A DNA stretch of 64,000 bases from Pseudoduganella buxea (GTDB taxonomy: Bacteria; Pseudomonadota; Gammaproteobacteria; Burkholderiales; Burkholderiaceae_D): positions 49,284 through 113,283 of the forward strand of contig NZ_WNKZ01000008.1 in NCBI RefSeq assembly GCF_009720835.1. The letters run 5' to 3'. Shown piece by piece: positions 10,505 to 18,688 of this stretch. How positions within the stretch are numbered: position 1 is the stretch's first letter; every line of letters starts with the position of its first letter. The notes under the pieces are model-generated. The model was given only the letters and a program-made list of their open reading frames with translations. It searched no databases and had not been told where the DNA came from. The position numbers were made by a program, and so were the translations under genes.

Positions 10505-11088
10505 GACGCTTCGGGGCCGCGCATGGGGCGCGTGATGTCCTGGGTGTGGAAGCCGTAGCCGGCGTCGCCTTCGCGCATGCGCGCCCGGTCCGCGAAGAAC
10601 AGCTCCAGGGTGGCGCGGATGGTGGGGAAGGCCAGCTCTTCCCAGGGGATTTCGCTTTCCGTAAACATCCGCACGTCCAGGCTTTCCTCGCCGGGGGCGA
10701 AGTCGAGGTCGCGCAAGGTGGCCAGGTAGAACATATGCACCTGGTGCACATGCTGCACATTCATCAGGGCAAACAGCTTACCCAGCTCGACATTGGCGCC
10801 CGCTTCCTCCACCGTTTCGCGCAGCGCGGCGGCCTCGGTGGTTTCATTGTTTTCCATGAAACCGGCCGGCAAGGTCCAGTAGCCATAGCGGGGCTCGATG
10901 GCCCGCTTGCACAGCAGCACCTTCAGTTCGCCGTCGTCTTCCCACACGGGCAAGGTGCCCAGCACCATTTTCGGGTTCTGGTAATGGATGGTGGCGCACT
11001 GGGTGCACACGTAGCGGGGACGGTTGTCGCCGGCGGGCACCATCAGCTCAACCGGATGAGCACATTCGGAACAAAATTTCATAGGCAT
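10501..11088 (-). CDS. Nudix hydrolase with N-terminal zinc ribbon
   Basis: Predicted hydrolase of a nucleoside-diphosphate-linked substrate. A zinc ribbon (C6-x2-C9 and C28-x2-C31) precedes a complete Nudix box, [22 protein letters not shown], with all catalytic Glu residues. The length is 195 residues; starts at codon 1 or 3 (MPM) cannot be separated. The architecture resembles NudC-like and related zinc-ribbon Nudix proteins, but the substrate cannot be read from sequence. First gene of the run that includes aat and bpt, with which it overlaps by ATGA. Confidence 0.88.
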   Translation of the reverse strand: MPMKFCSECAHPVELMVPAGDNRPRYVCTQCATIHYQNPKMVLGTLPVWEDDGELKVLLCKRAIEPRYGYWTLPAGFMENNETTEAAALRETVEEAGANVELGKLFALMNVQHVHQVHMFYLATLRDLDFAPGEESLDVRMFTESEIPWEELAFPTIRATLELFFADRARMREGDAGYGFHTQDITRPMRGPEAS

Positions 11089-11262
11089 CGGAATTGGTGG
11101 GAGCCGGACCTGCCTGCTGCCGAGATGGCGCGGCGGATCGGGTCCTGGTTGTCTAACGCTTACTTTACACCGATTGGCCGCCGCCGCGTACCGCCCGGCA
11201 CGACCGCGCAGGGTCCGCCAGCAAATAAATCCGGGCTATCATGCGCGAATCGAGGATTGATA

Positions 11263-11291
11263 TTGCCTAATTGCTCGCAGTGCCCTATAAT
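11263..11291 (+). promoter_or_regulatory. Sigma-70 promoter of the initiator tRNA
   Basis: TTGCCT (11263-11268), a 17-base spacer and a perfect TATAAT (11286-11291), 12 bases before the mature tRNA 5' end. This is a very good consensus match for a stable-RNA promoter. Confidence 0.85.
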
Positions 11292-11303
11292 ACGTTCATC
11301 AGA

Positions 11304-11380
11304 CGCGGGGTGGAGCAGTCTGGCAGCTCGTCGGGCTCATAACCCGAAGGTCACAGGTTCAAATCCTGTCCCCGCAACCA
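11304..11380 (+). tRNA. tRNA-fMet (initiator, anticodon CAT)
   Basis: 77-nt initiator tRNA including an encoded CCA end. The anticodon CAT is at 11338-11340, inside an anticodon stem with the GGG/CCC pairs required for initiation. Base 1 is C opposite A72, the mismatch that bars elongation use and marks formylmethionyl tRNA. T-arm GGTTCAAATCC is canonical. It stands alone, with its own promoter and terminator. Confidence 0.98.
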
Positions 11381-11389
11381 AATTCGAGA

Positions 11390-11421
11390 AAACCGCCATG
11401 TGCAAGCATGGCGGTTTTTTT
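11390..11421 (+). terminator. Rho-independent terminator of the initiator tRNA
   Basis: Eleven-base-pair stem AAACCGCCATG (11390-11400) and CATGGCGGTTT (11407-11417) with loop TGCAAG, running into a seven-T tract. It closes the single-tRNA unit. Confidence 0.92.
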
Positions 11422-11590
11422 ACGTTCGTCGCCTGGGCAAGCTTTAGCGGTCAGTCTGCTCTGCCAGGCCATGTCTTGTCTCCACACCGCTTCGTACCCG
11501 CCCGATTCCACGCTCGCGTTCCTCCCCCAGCGCCAGGCATGACTAACGGCATATTATCTTTAATACATTTTTTCCTTGGCAAGCCTTAGA

Positions 11591-12319
11591 ATGGCGGTTT
11601 CTACGGCCGGGACAGGCACCATGGTGGCAGCCGACGCTTTTTTTCGTTCTGGAACTCGCACCCGTATCGCCGGGATATTTGTCGTGCTGGCGCTGCACGT
11701 ATTGCTGCTGTGGCAGATAGCAGCGCGGCCTGTCATACGCGACAGTATTGCGATGGGTCCCCGTACCGATATCGTATTTATCCAGCCGCCCCGCATCTTG
11801 GCCGAGCCCCGGAAACCTGCCGCACCGCTTGTCCCATTGCCCCTTTCCAAACCGAAAGCCCTGGCGAAGAATAAACCGCCGGCATCGGAACCTCATATCG
11901 CTGCCGAGAAAAGCACGCCGGCGGAACCCATCCTTGAAACAAGTGACCCATTCGCCGACGATGGCTTGGCCGGCACCGAAAAGATCGATCCTGCCGAATT
12001 AATCCGGCTGGCCGGAAAACTCGACCGTGACAATCGCGTTCCCGGGGAAAACCTGCTCCATACACCCGAAGGCAAATCCTTGCGCCAGAAAATCGACGAC
12101 GCCTTTACCAACGCCCGATTGGCAGTGCCGCCGAAATGGTATGAGGCGGCCCGCATCGAATTATGGAGCGCACCGAACGACCCGGCCAAGATTTACCAGG
12201 TCAAGACGGCCTTCGGCACCTTCTGCCTGTATTACCCCGATAAGAACAAGATGGGGCAGGGTGGCGGTTCGGCCCAGTTCGGGCAGCCGAAGATGAGTTC
12301 CTGTCCGAAGCGGTTCTAG
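11591..12319 (+). CDS. Hypothetical single-pass membrane protein with TonB-like layout
   Basis: No family is recognised. The product (about 242 residues from the ATG at 11591; 11621 is an alternative start, and an upstream TTG at 11576 is in frame) has one N-terminal membrane helix (AGIFVVLALHVLLLW), then a periplasmic Pro/Lys-rich linker (RILAEPRKPAAPLVPLPLS) and a small C-terminal domain with two cysteines (TFCLYYPDK and SSCPKRF) that could form a disulfide. The helix-plus-proline-linker layout recalls TonB or energy-transducing anchors, but the C-terminal domain lacks TonB features. It stands alone between the tRNA and a convergent regulator. Function unknown. Confidence 0.75.
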   Translation: MAVSTAGTGTMVAADAFFRSGTRTRIAGIFVVLALHVLLLWQIAARPVIRDSIAMGPRTDIVFIQPPRILAEPRKPAAPLVPLPLSKPKALAKNKPPASEPHIAAEKSTPAEPILETSDPFADDGLAGTEKIDPAELIRLAGKLDRDNRVPGENLLHTPEGKSLRQKIDDAFTNARLAVPPKWYEAARIELWSAPNDPAKIYQVKTAFGTFCLYYPDKNKMGQGGGSAQFGQPKMSSCPKRF

Positions 12320-12367
12320 ACAGCCTTTGGCCCTGCCAGACCGGTTACGGGCCGGATTCGGTGTTTT

Positions 12368-12407
12368 CATGCCAGGGTTTGGCGCGAACGCGCCGCACCC
12401 TGGCATG
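12368..12407. repeat. Long near-perfect hairpin between convergent genes
   Basis: Outer arms CATGCCAGGG (12368-12377) and CCCTGGCATG (12398-12407) are perfect. Inner arms GGCGCG/CGCGCC (12381-12386, 12389-12394) leave a two-base AA loop, giving a near-continuous 19-bp stem. There is no T tract, so it is either a two-way transcription barrier or a REP-type element. It lies in the 99-base gap between the stops of the convergent genes. Confidence 0.6.
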
Positions 12408-12418
12408 ACAGCGATTGA

Positions 12419-13429
12419 TTACGCCCGGTGCAGGGCCTGCCGCAACCATGCCAGCATCTCGTCCGTCATGCCCCTGCCCACCCGCAGCAGGGGCTCCGAT
12501 TCGATGGCGTGGCGGAATCGCGGCAAGGTATCCGGATGATGGCCGACCATATCGTGGAATAAATCCATCCACTGGCCGGCTAATAATTTCGCGTCGACAC
12601 TTGCCGCGGTCGGATCGGCCGCTATTTCCCGGCTGATCGCTTCGATCAATGGCGGCCATTCCTTGCCGCGGGTTTGCTGGTGACGGCGCATTTGGGCCAG
12701 TTCGTCCGCCGTCAAGTGCCGGGACCAGGCATCGAGCTTGATCTCGCCCATTACCCGCATGATGAAGTCCTTGATAGCTGGAGTGATGCCGGTGCTTTGC
12801 GCCAGACCCGGCTCTTTTTCGTGCATTATATTCAGGCGCGCCATTACGGAAGGATCGCCACCCGTATCGCGTTCGAGCATCGTCATCCAGCGCATGCCCA
12901 GTTCCCTTGCCGCCGGCGTTTCGGGCGCGGAATCGCTTTTCATTTGCCTGTCCACCTCGTCCACCAATTGCCGCCATTCGTTCTTGACGGCGTCGTCCTG
13001 GTACAGGGCCAGTTTTGCCAGCTCGTCTTTCGAAAAATATTTGTCGTACATGGTCATATGCTCCAGTGTGGTCAGCCAGGAAGCCAGTTCCGGTGTTTCG
13101 CCGTCGCGCAGTTGCTGCCGCATGTGCACAAGTTGCGCGCGCACTCTCGCCGCCTCGTCGATTTGCCGGTCGAGTGCGGCCAATTGGCGGTCGATAATGG
13201 TCAACGGTGAAATACCGCTACTGGCAAGACAGGTTCCGATATCGGCCAGCGGCATGCCGAGCTGGCGCAGCGCCTGGATCTGCTGCAGGCGGGCCACGTC
13301 ATCGCGGCTGTACAGCCGGTAGCCGGCGTCGGAACGGGCCGAAGGCGAGAGCAGGCCGATACTGTCGTAGTGGTGCAGGGTGCGGACCGTCAGGCCCGTG
13401 TGTCGCGCAAGTTGTCCTACTTTCAGCAT
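12419..13429 (-). CDS. MerR-family regulator with two TipAS-like C-terminal domains
   Basis: DNA-binding regulator of about 336 residues. The N-terminal MerR helix-turn-helix (KVGQLARHTGLTVRTLHHYDSIGLL, then SDAGYRLYSRDDVARLQQI) is followed by a coiled-coil dimerisation helix (about 72-112) and two tandem copies of a TipAS-like helical domain. Copy one begins MYDKYFSKDELAKL and copy two WSRHLTADELAQMRRHQQ; each ends in a short helix. TipAS domains bind drugs or other small molecules in TipAL/Mta-type regulators. The longest frame starts at 13450, but the ATG at 13429 has AAGAAGGA upstream and begins directly with the HTH. Its targets may be its own promoter; nothing nearby is an obvious efflux partner except the EamA exporter 1 kb away. 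Confidence 0.85.
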   Translation of the reverse strand: MLKVGQLARHTGLTVRTLHHYDSIGLLSPSARSDAGYRLYSRDDVARLQQIQALRQLGMPLADIGTCLASSGISPLTIIDRQLAALDRQIDEAARVRAQLVHMRQQLRDGETPELASWLTTLEHMTMYDKYFSKDELAKLALYQDDAVKNEWRQLVDEVDRQMKSDSAPETPAARELGMRWMTMLERDTGGDPSVMARLNIMHEKEPGLAQSTGITPAIKDFIMRVMGEIKLDAWSRHLTADELAQMRRHQQTRGKEWPPLIEAISREIAADPTAASVDAKLLAGQWMDLFHDMVGHHPDTLPRFRHAIESEPLLRVGRGMTDEMLAWLRQALHRA

Positions 13430-13483
13430 CGTCGTGTCCTTCTTCGGCATGGAAGCATCCTGAAGGCTGACGTTGCGTCAGGG

Positions 13484-14395
13484 TCAAGTACCTGGCGGGT
13501 CTTCTTCGGGTGCGAGGCTGGCCCACAGGTGAGCCGCCGCCATCGTACGGTGCGGTTGATATTGTTGCAATATGGCTTCCGTGCGGGCCAGGTCCGGCTT
13601 GGCCGCCTCTCCAAGCAGGCGCTGCAGCGCCGTGCGGATGGCAACGTCGCCGTGCAGCGAACAGTCCGCATAGCCGTAGCCGCGCAGCAGGCCGTAATTC
13701 ACGGTCCATGGGCCGATGCCTTTCACCGCCAGCAGTTCGCGCGCGATACGCTCGATGGGATTGCCCGGCCCCGGCGTCAAATCCAGTTCGCCGCTGGCAA
13801 CGAGGGTGGCGAAGCGCAGCAGGGTTTCCGCCTTGGCGCGGGAAAACTTGCGGCCCGTCAGCTCATCCGCCGCCAGCCGGGCTGCATCGGCCGCTTCCGG
13901 GTAGCACCACAGGCCGCTGCCGTGCCGGCGGCCGGCCTGCAGGATGAAGGTTCGTCGCAAGACGATGGCGAAGGGCAGGTTGATCTGCTGGCCGATGATG
14001 GCCCACGTCAGCGCCTCGAACACCGTGGCGGACTGGACAATTCGCAGGCCCGGACGCCCGCGCGCCACGGCGCCCAGCAGGGCATCGTTGCGCACGGCGT
14101 CGAGAAACGGCGCGGGATCGATGCGCAGGCCCAGGATATTCAGGAGGGCATCGCCGATGCGCTCTGCTAAGGCTGGCGTCACGGCGCCGTCCACGTCGGC
14201 CGTGCAGCGGATCGTGCCGGGCCGGTCCGCCAGGGGCGCAGCCAGCACGACGGGCACGCCGTCCAGCATGACGCCCTTGCGGATCAGGCCTTGCGTGACC
14301 TGTTCGGCCACGCTTTCCGTATCGCGGCGGTGGAACTGCAGCACGTCGTCCACGCGGTAGCCGGCGGGCAGGTCGATATCGAAGGGCACGATCAT
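13484..14395 (-). CDS. alkA: DNA-3-methyladenine glycosylase II (AlkA-like)
   Basis: Base-excision repair enzyme that removes alkylated purines. The 303 residues have an N-terminal AlkA_N-like domain and an HhH-GPD core: helix-hairpin-helix VKGIGPWTVNY followed by GYADCSLHGDVAIR, in which the aspartate before VAIR matches the catalytic Asp of AlkA. The TWAIIGQQINLPFAIVLRR helix is typical. The ATG overlaps the stop of the upstream EamA gene by four bases, suggesting a two-gene operon. No Ada-like HTH domain is fused. Confidence 0.9.
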   Translation of the reverse strand: MIVPFDIDLPAGYRVDDVLQFHRRDTESVAEQVTQGLIRKGVMLDGVPVVLAAPLADRPGTIRCTADVDGAVTPALAERIGDALLNILGLRIDPAPFLDAVRNDALLGAVARGRPGLRIVQSATVFEALTWAIIGQQINLPFAIVLRRTFILQAGRRHGSGLWCYPEAADAARLAADELTGRKFSRAKAETLLRFATLVASGELDLTPGPGNPIERIARELLAVKGIGPWTVNYGLLRGYGYADCSLHGDVAIRTALQRLLGEAAKPDLARTEAILQQYQPHRTMAAAHLWASLAPEEDPPGT

Positions 14396-15276
14396 GCGGG
14401 CACCTTCCTCATGGCCCAGGCGGGCCGGTAGCCGGTGACGAGGACGACGCCGGCAATGACGATGGCGGCACCGGCCACGGTGTACCAGCCCACCGCTTCA
14501 TCCAGGAACACGGTGCCCCACAGGATGCCGAACAAGGGGCTGAGGAAGGTCACCGTCAGCGCCGACGTCGGCCCCACGTCCTGCACCAGGCCGTAATACA
14601 GCAGGTAGGCGACCCCGCTGCACAGCACGCCCAGGGCGACCGCCGCGCCCAGGATGCCGGGCGAAGGCATGGCCGGCTGGGGAAACAGCAGCAAGGTGGG
14701 CAAGGTCAGCACGGCGCCGGCCCACATGCTGCCATGGGCGTTCGAAAACGGCTCGACCGCTGGCGCCGACTTGGCGTACACGGTGGCGATGCCGTAGTTG
14801 AACGGCGCCAGCAGGGCGGCGGCAATGGCCAGCAGGGCGCCGTCCTGCGTGCTGAGCCGGTCCATGCCAACCAGCAACGCGACGCCGGCCGTGCCCAGCA
14901 ACAGGCCCAGCAATACGCGTGGCGTCACCATCTGCCGCTGCCAGACGGCAGCAATCAGCGCGGCCCACATGGGCGCCGTCGCGTTCAGGACTGACAGCAG
15001 CGAGGCCGACAGGGTTTTCGCCGCGAACGCGAACAGCACGAAGGGAATGGCCGCGTTGAACAGGCCCAGGATCAGGTAGTGCTTCCAGTAACGGCCCAGT
15101 TGCAGCGATTTCTTCAACAGCAGCGCGATACCTGCCAGGAACAGCGCGGCAAATACGACGCGCAATTCGATCAGCCAGCCGGGCCCCAGCACGGGCGTGG
15201 CAATGCGCATGAACAGGAAGGAGCCGCCCCAGATGGCGGCGAGCAGGAACAGGCGGAGTAGGTTACTGGTGGACAT
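14392..15276 (-). CDS. EamA/DMT-superfamily inner-membrane transporter
   Basis: Drug/metabolite exporter of 294 residues with about ten hydrophobic helices arranged as two EamA repeats; the first starts at LFLLAAIWGGSFLFMRIA and the second in the region after GVALLVGMD. The final repeat shows SALTVTFLSPLFGILWGTVFLDEAVG. The substrate is unknown. Overlaps alkA by ATGA and so is probably its cotranscribed first gene. Its 5' side faces the four-unit repeat cluster. Confidence 0.9.
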   Translation of the reverse strand: MSTSNLLRLFLLAAIWGGSFLFMRIATPVLGPGWLIELRVVFAALFLAGIALLLKKSLQLGRYWKHYLILGLFNAAIPFVLFAFAAKTLSASLLSVLNATAPMWAALIAAVWQRQMVTPRVLLGLLLGTAGVALLVGMDRLSTQDGALLAIAAALLAPFNYGIATVYAKSAPAVEPFSNAHGSMWAGAVLTLPTLLLFPQPAMPSPGILGAAVALGVLCSGVAYLLYYGLVQDVGPTSALTVTFLSPLFGILWGTVFLDEAVGWYTVAGAAIVIAGVVLVTGYRPAWAMRKVPA

Positions 15277-15301
15277 GATTATCGTTATTGCTGAACCCGT
15301 G

Positions 15302-15556
15302 AGCTCAGCTACAGCTTACCGTTGAGTACGTGTCCACCCTGGGGTCAGACCCGGACAAGACACAAGCTCAGCTGCAGCTTACAGTTGAGTACGTGTCCGT
15401 GTCGGGGTCTGACCCCAGGACAGACACAAGCTCATCTGCGCTTACAGTTGTGTGCGTGTCCACCCAGGGGTCAGACCCGGACAAGACACAAGCTCAGCTG
15501 CAGCTTACAGTTGAGTACGTGTCCGTGTCGGGGTCTGACCCCATCGGACACGGGCC
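15302..15556. repeat. Four-unit REP/BIME-like repeat cluster with alternating orientation
   Basis: Four tandem units of 63, 64, 62 and about 65 bases start with AGCTCA at 15302, 15365, 15429 and 15491. Each holds GAGTACGTGTCC (or a variant) followed by a palindromic core. Units 1 and 3 carry CCTGGGGTCAGACCCGG (unit 3 CCAGGGG...) and end GGACAAGACACA; units 2 and 4 carry GTCGGGGTCTGACCCC, which is approximately the reverse complement. The cores therefore alternate in direction, as in bacterial interspersed mosaic elements. This repeat cluster fills the 337-base gap between EamA and xdhC; no gene is credible there. Confidence 0.8.
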
Positions 15557-15613
15557 CATCCATGACATTGTCCCATCCATTGGGAGCGGGCACCAGCCGG
15601 AACTTGCTTTCCT

Positions 15614-16636
15614 TCAAGGCGCCGTCATCGTCACGGCGCAGGCGGCCGTGCCCGGCGCTTCCAGTGCGGCGGCGTGATTGACCTGCAATGCGCGGGGCAC
15701 TGCGTTCTTGACGGCCGTCATTTCGGCCAGGATGGAAATGGCGATTTCCGAGGGCGTCTTGCTGCCGATATACAGGCCGATGGGGCCGTGCAGGCGGTCC
15801 AGCTGGGCCGGTGTCAGGTCGAACTGCAGCAGGCGTTCGCGCCGCTTGGCATTGTTGGCGCGCGAGCCGATGGCGCCCACGTAGAACGCGTCCGACTTCA
15901 ACGCTTCCATCAGGGCCAGGTCGTCCAGCTTCGGGTCGTGCGTCAAGGCGATGACGGCGCTGCGCGTGTCCAACCGCATTTCCTGCACGAGGTCGTCCGG
16001 CATCGCGTGCACCAGCTGCACTTCCGGCAAGGTCCAACCGCTGCGGTATTCCTCGCGCGGGTCGCAGACGGTGACGTGGTAATCCATCGCACTGGCAATC
16101 TGGGCCACGAAGCGCGACAGCTGGCCCGCGCCGATGATCAGCAGCCGCCAGCGGGGGCCGTGCTGCGTCACCAGTTCGTCTTCCGTCAAGGTCAGCACGG
16201 CGCTGGCCAGGGCCTTGCCCAGCACGACGGCGCCCGTGCGCAGGTCGACGCGACGTTCCACCAGCTGGTGCTGTTCCAGCCGGGCCAGCAGTTCGGCGAT
16301 GCGGCTCTGCGCGTGCAGGGGTTCGATGGCCAGTTCGATGGTGCCGCCGCAGGGCAGGCCGAAGCGGTGGGCCTCGTCGGCCGTGATGCCGTAGCTGACG
16401 ATTTCCGGCCGCTCGCGCGTGATGCCTTCGCGGCGCACGCGCTCGATCAGGTCGTCCTCGATGCAGCCGCCCGAGACGGAACCGACGACGCGGCCGTCAT
16501 CGCACACGGCCAGCGTGGCGCCGATGGGGCGGGGGCTGGAGCCCCAGGTCTTGATGACGGTGACGAGTTCGCAGCGGTGTCCGGCGGCGATCCAGGCGGC
16601 GCTGGTCTTGAGTACTTCGAGGTCGATGCTGTCCAT
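15614..16636 (-). CDS. XdhC/CoxI-family molybdoenzyme maturation factor
   Basis: About 340 residues. The N-terminal XdhC_CoxI domain shows TWGSSPRPIGATLAV and GSVSGGCIEDDLIERV; the C-terminal Rossmann domain (XdhC_C) begins LLIIGAGQLSRFVAQIA and contains GAIGSRANNAKRRERL. Family members bind molybdenum cofactor and help insert it, with the terminal sulfido ligand, into xanthine dehydrogenase or related enzymes. No molybdoenzyme is adjacent, so the client lies elsewhere. The ATG at 16636 is preferred over the in-frame TTG at 16642. Confidence 0.88.
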   Translation of the reverse strand: MDSIDLEVLKTSAAWIAAGHRCELVTVIKTWGSSPRPIGATLAVCDDGRVVGSVSGGCIEDDLIERVRREGITRERPEIVSYGITADEAHRFGLPCGGTIELAIEPLHAQSRIAELLARLEQHQLVERRVDLRTGAVVLGKALASAVLTLTEDELVTQHGPRWRLLIIGAGQLSRFVAQIASAMDYHVTVCDPREEYRSGWTLPEVQLVHAMPDDLVQEMRLDTRSAVIALTHDPKLDDLALMEALKSDAFYVGAIGSRANNAKRRERLLQFDLTPAQLDRLHGPIGLYIGSKTPSEIAISILAEMTAVKNAVPRALQVNHAAALEAPGTAACAVTMTAP

Positions 16637-16720
16637 GGCCAAACTATACTATGGTGCGGCCGACAACGTCGGCCGCCATGGCAGAGCTGCAGCAGGGACT
16701 ATTTTCGGCCCGCCTGGGCT

Positions 16721-17116
16721 CTATTTTCGGCCGGCGCACACCTGCTTGAAGGCGCCATCGTAGCGGCTGCCGGGCGCCACGGGCTCGGCGTCGAAGGCCT
16801 CGAATTTATAGCTGCCGACGATCTCGCCCTTGCCCATCGGTTCAGGATAGAACAGCTGGGCTTCCAGCGTGACGGTGCGCTGCTCGCAGTCGTACAGCTG
16901 CTGCGCCCGCACCGAGAGGTACTGCTTGCCGTCCGGGGCCGACTGCGGTTTCCTGAACGATTCCAATGTCCACGCCTTGCGGCCCGCATCGAGGCGCTTG
17001 ATGCTGGCCTTGTCCAGGTACACGGTGCTGTCCCTGGCGCCGCCCGCTTTCGTCCACGGCGCGGCCGAAGCGAGCAGGGGCAGGGCGCACAGCAGGACGA
17101 TGGGCAGGGCGCGCAT
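16721..17116 (-). CDS. Exported surface-adhesin E-like protein
   Basis: Small secreted protein of 131 residues with a clear signal peptide (MRALPIVLLCALPLLASAA, cleavage before PW). The mature part (PWTKAGGARDSTVYLDKASIKR, then YDCEQRTVTLEAQLFY and a final FKQVCAGRK) resembles the adhesin-E/CNP1-like fold common in betaproteobacteria; the two cysteines are likely disulfide-bonded. The function in such organisms is not established. It follows the M48-like lipoprotein gene after three bases, so the two are cotranscribed. Confidence 0.75.
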   Translation of the reverse strand: MRALPIVLLCALPLLASAAPWTKAGGARDSTVYLDKASIKRLDAGRKAWTLESFRKPQSAPDGKQYLSVRAQQLYDCEQRTVTLEAQLFYPEPMGKGEIVGSYKFEAFDAEPVAPGSRYDGAFKQVCAGRK

Positions 17117-17119
17117 GGC

Positions 17120-18205
17120 TCAGGGCACCAGCGGCTTCTTGGTGGCCTGCTTGGCCCGGATTTCGGCGACGGCCCGGTCGATGGCGACCATGCGCTGCGG
17201 CAGGTTCGGGTGGATCGCCATATAACCGTTCAGCACGGACGACGGATACTGGGCCGCCACCCGCTGCCAGAAGCCCTTGTAGCGCTCGATCGGGTAACCG
17301 GCCCGGGCCAGCATGTACAGGGCCAGGGTGTCGGCCGCCGCTTCCATGTCGCCCGGCACGGGGCGGATGCCGGAGGTGCCGATCAGCAGCGACAGGTCGG
17401 GCCGCACGGACGTCAGGTTGTCGATCATGCTGCCGATGGTGGCACTGTTGCGCAGGGTCGTGGCATGGCCCAGCACATTATGGGCGATGTCCTTCGCCAG
17501 CACGTAGGCGATCGCTTCGTCGCTCTGGGCGAAGTTGATCATGCCGCGGGTAATGGCCACGCGGCTGCCGTCGGCATAGGAATTGATGTTGTCGGCATTG
17601 CCCAGGTCGACGCGGATGGCACAGGCGCGGGTGACTGGCACCTTCAGTACCTGCGTGCTGCCGACTCGTTCCACCGTCATCGACAGTTGCGCCCGTTTCG
17701 ACACGAGGGGGCCGAACACGGCCGCAGCCTGGGTTTCCGCGCCGCGCCCCGTCGGCAGGGGCTTGCCGTCGGCCGCCACCAGCGCATCGCCCTTGCGCAG
17801 GCCGGCGCGGGCGGCGCCGCTGCCGGCCAGCACGCCGGAAACCTGCAAGGTGTCGCCATAGCCCAGCACCGCTTCTGCGGCGTCGGCGTATTCGCCCGGG
17901 TAGGACCATTTGTTCTTGGCCGTAAAGCCCAGCAGGCTGCGGGCCTGGGTGCGGCACAGTTCGGCATTATTGATCAGCAGGGGCGCGGCAACGCGGTACA
18001 GCCTGTCCTGCAAGTCCACCATCGTGCGCAGCGCTTCGCGGGCCGCCACCATGCGCGGCGTCACCAGGGGCGCCTGCGGTGCCGGGGGGCCCGCTTCCGT
18101 CACGGGCGGCAACACCGGCGGCGGCGTGGTGGCACAGGCTGAAAGCAGCAAGGCTACCGTCAATGCAGCCAGTGCCGGCCGCGTGGATGAAGTAGTGCGT
18201 TGCAT
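17120..18205 (-). CDS. M48-like lipoprotein with PDZ domain and degenerate zinc site
   Basis: Lipoprotein of about 361 residues. The ATG at 18205 has AGGAAGC upstream and leads into a lipobox (LLLSAC, Cys 24). A PDZ-like segment spans about residues 105-190 (SGVLAGSGAARAGLRKGDALVAADGKPL), followed by an M48-type peptidase region: INSYADGSRVAITRGMINF, the motif region YVLAKDIAHNVLGHA and a downstream DMEAAADTLALYMLARAGY. In active M48 enzymes the motif is HExxH; here it is KDIAH (bases 17480-17494), so the first zinc-ligand His and the catalytic Glu are replaced, while the second His and the downstream Glu/Asp remain. It may be an inactive, chaperone-like relative. Cotranscribed with the adhesin-E-like gene. 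Confidence 0.85.
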   Translation of the reverse strand: MQRTTSSTRPALAALTVALLLSACATTPPPVLPPVTEAGPPAPQAPLVTPRMVAAREALRTMVDLQDRLYRVAAPLLINNAELCRTQARSLLGFTAKNKWSYPGEYADAAEAVLGYGDTLQVSGVLAGSGAARAGLRKGDALVAADGKPLPTGRGAETQAAAVFGPLVSKRAQLSMTVERVGSTQVLKVPVTRACAIRVDLGNADNINSYADGSRVAITRGMINFAQSDEAIAYVLAKDIAHNVLGHATTLRNSATIGSMIDNLTSVRPDLSLLIGTSGIRPVPGDMEAAADTLALYMLARAGYPIERYKGFWQRVAAQYPSSVLNGYMAIHPNLPQRMVAIDRAVAEIRAKQATKKPLVP

Positions 18206-18238
18206 GAAGCTTCCTGCCATAAACGAATCCTATTATTC

Positions 18239-18688
18239 TTAATGTTTTCCGGTACTGCCGAAACCGCCGTCTCCGCGCTGGCTGGTACCGAATTCTTCCA
18301 CCACATTGAAGCCCACCTGCAGCACCGGCACGATGATCAGTTGGGCGAGCCGCTCCATCGGCTGCAGCGTGAAACTGGCCTGGCCGCGATTCCATGTGGA
18401 CACCATGAGCTGACCTTGATAGTCAGAATCAATCAAGCCTACCAGATTCCCCAACACAATGCCGTTCTTGTGGCCCATGCCGCTGCGGGGCAGGATCATT
18501 GCCGCATAGCCGGGATCGGCCAGGTGGATGGCCAGGCCCGTGGGGATCAGCACGGTCTGGCCCGGCTCGATGGTGATGGGGGCGTCGATGCAGGCGCGCA
18601 GGTCGAGACCGGCGCTGCCGGGGGTGGCGTAGGCCGGCATCTGGTCCTGCATGCGTGGGTCGAGGATCTTGACGTCGATGGTTTTCAT
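18239..18688 (-). CDS. dut: dUTP diphosphatase
   Basis: Hydrolyses dUTP to dUMP, protecting DNA from uracil and feeding thymidylate synthesis. The 149-residue homotrimeric dUTPase shows all five motifs: [42 protein letters not shown] and the C-terminal [10 protein letters not shown]. The stop of coaBC and the start of dut directly abut, so they are translationally linked; coaBC-dut is a conserved pair in many bacteria. Confidence 0.97.
   Translation of the reverse strand: MKTIDVKILDPRMQDQMPAYATPGSAGLDLRACIDAPITIEPGQTVLIPTGLAIHLADPGYAAMILPRSGMGHKNGIVLGNLVGLIDSDYQGQLMVSTWNRGQASFTLQPMERLAQLIIVPVLQVGFNVVEEFGTSQRGDGGFGSTGKH

Noticed and set aside
15302..15556. Possible CRISPR array
   Set aside because: Units are contiguous with no unique spacers, alternate in orientation, and no cas genes are present.
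15322..15681. Overlapping short frames in the repeat cluster that resemble a repetitive protein
   Set aside because: They are translations of the REP-like units; no RBS and no non-repeat sequence.
15674..18142. An 822-codon plus-strand frame across xdhC and the M48-like gene
   Set aside because: It runs through three well-supported minus-strand genes and has no protein-like features.
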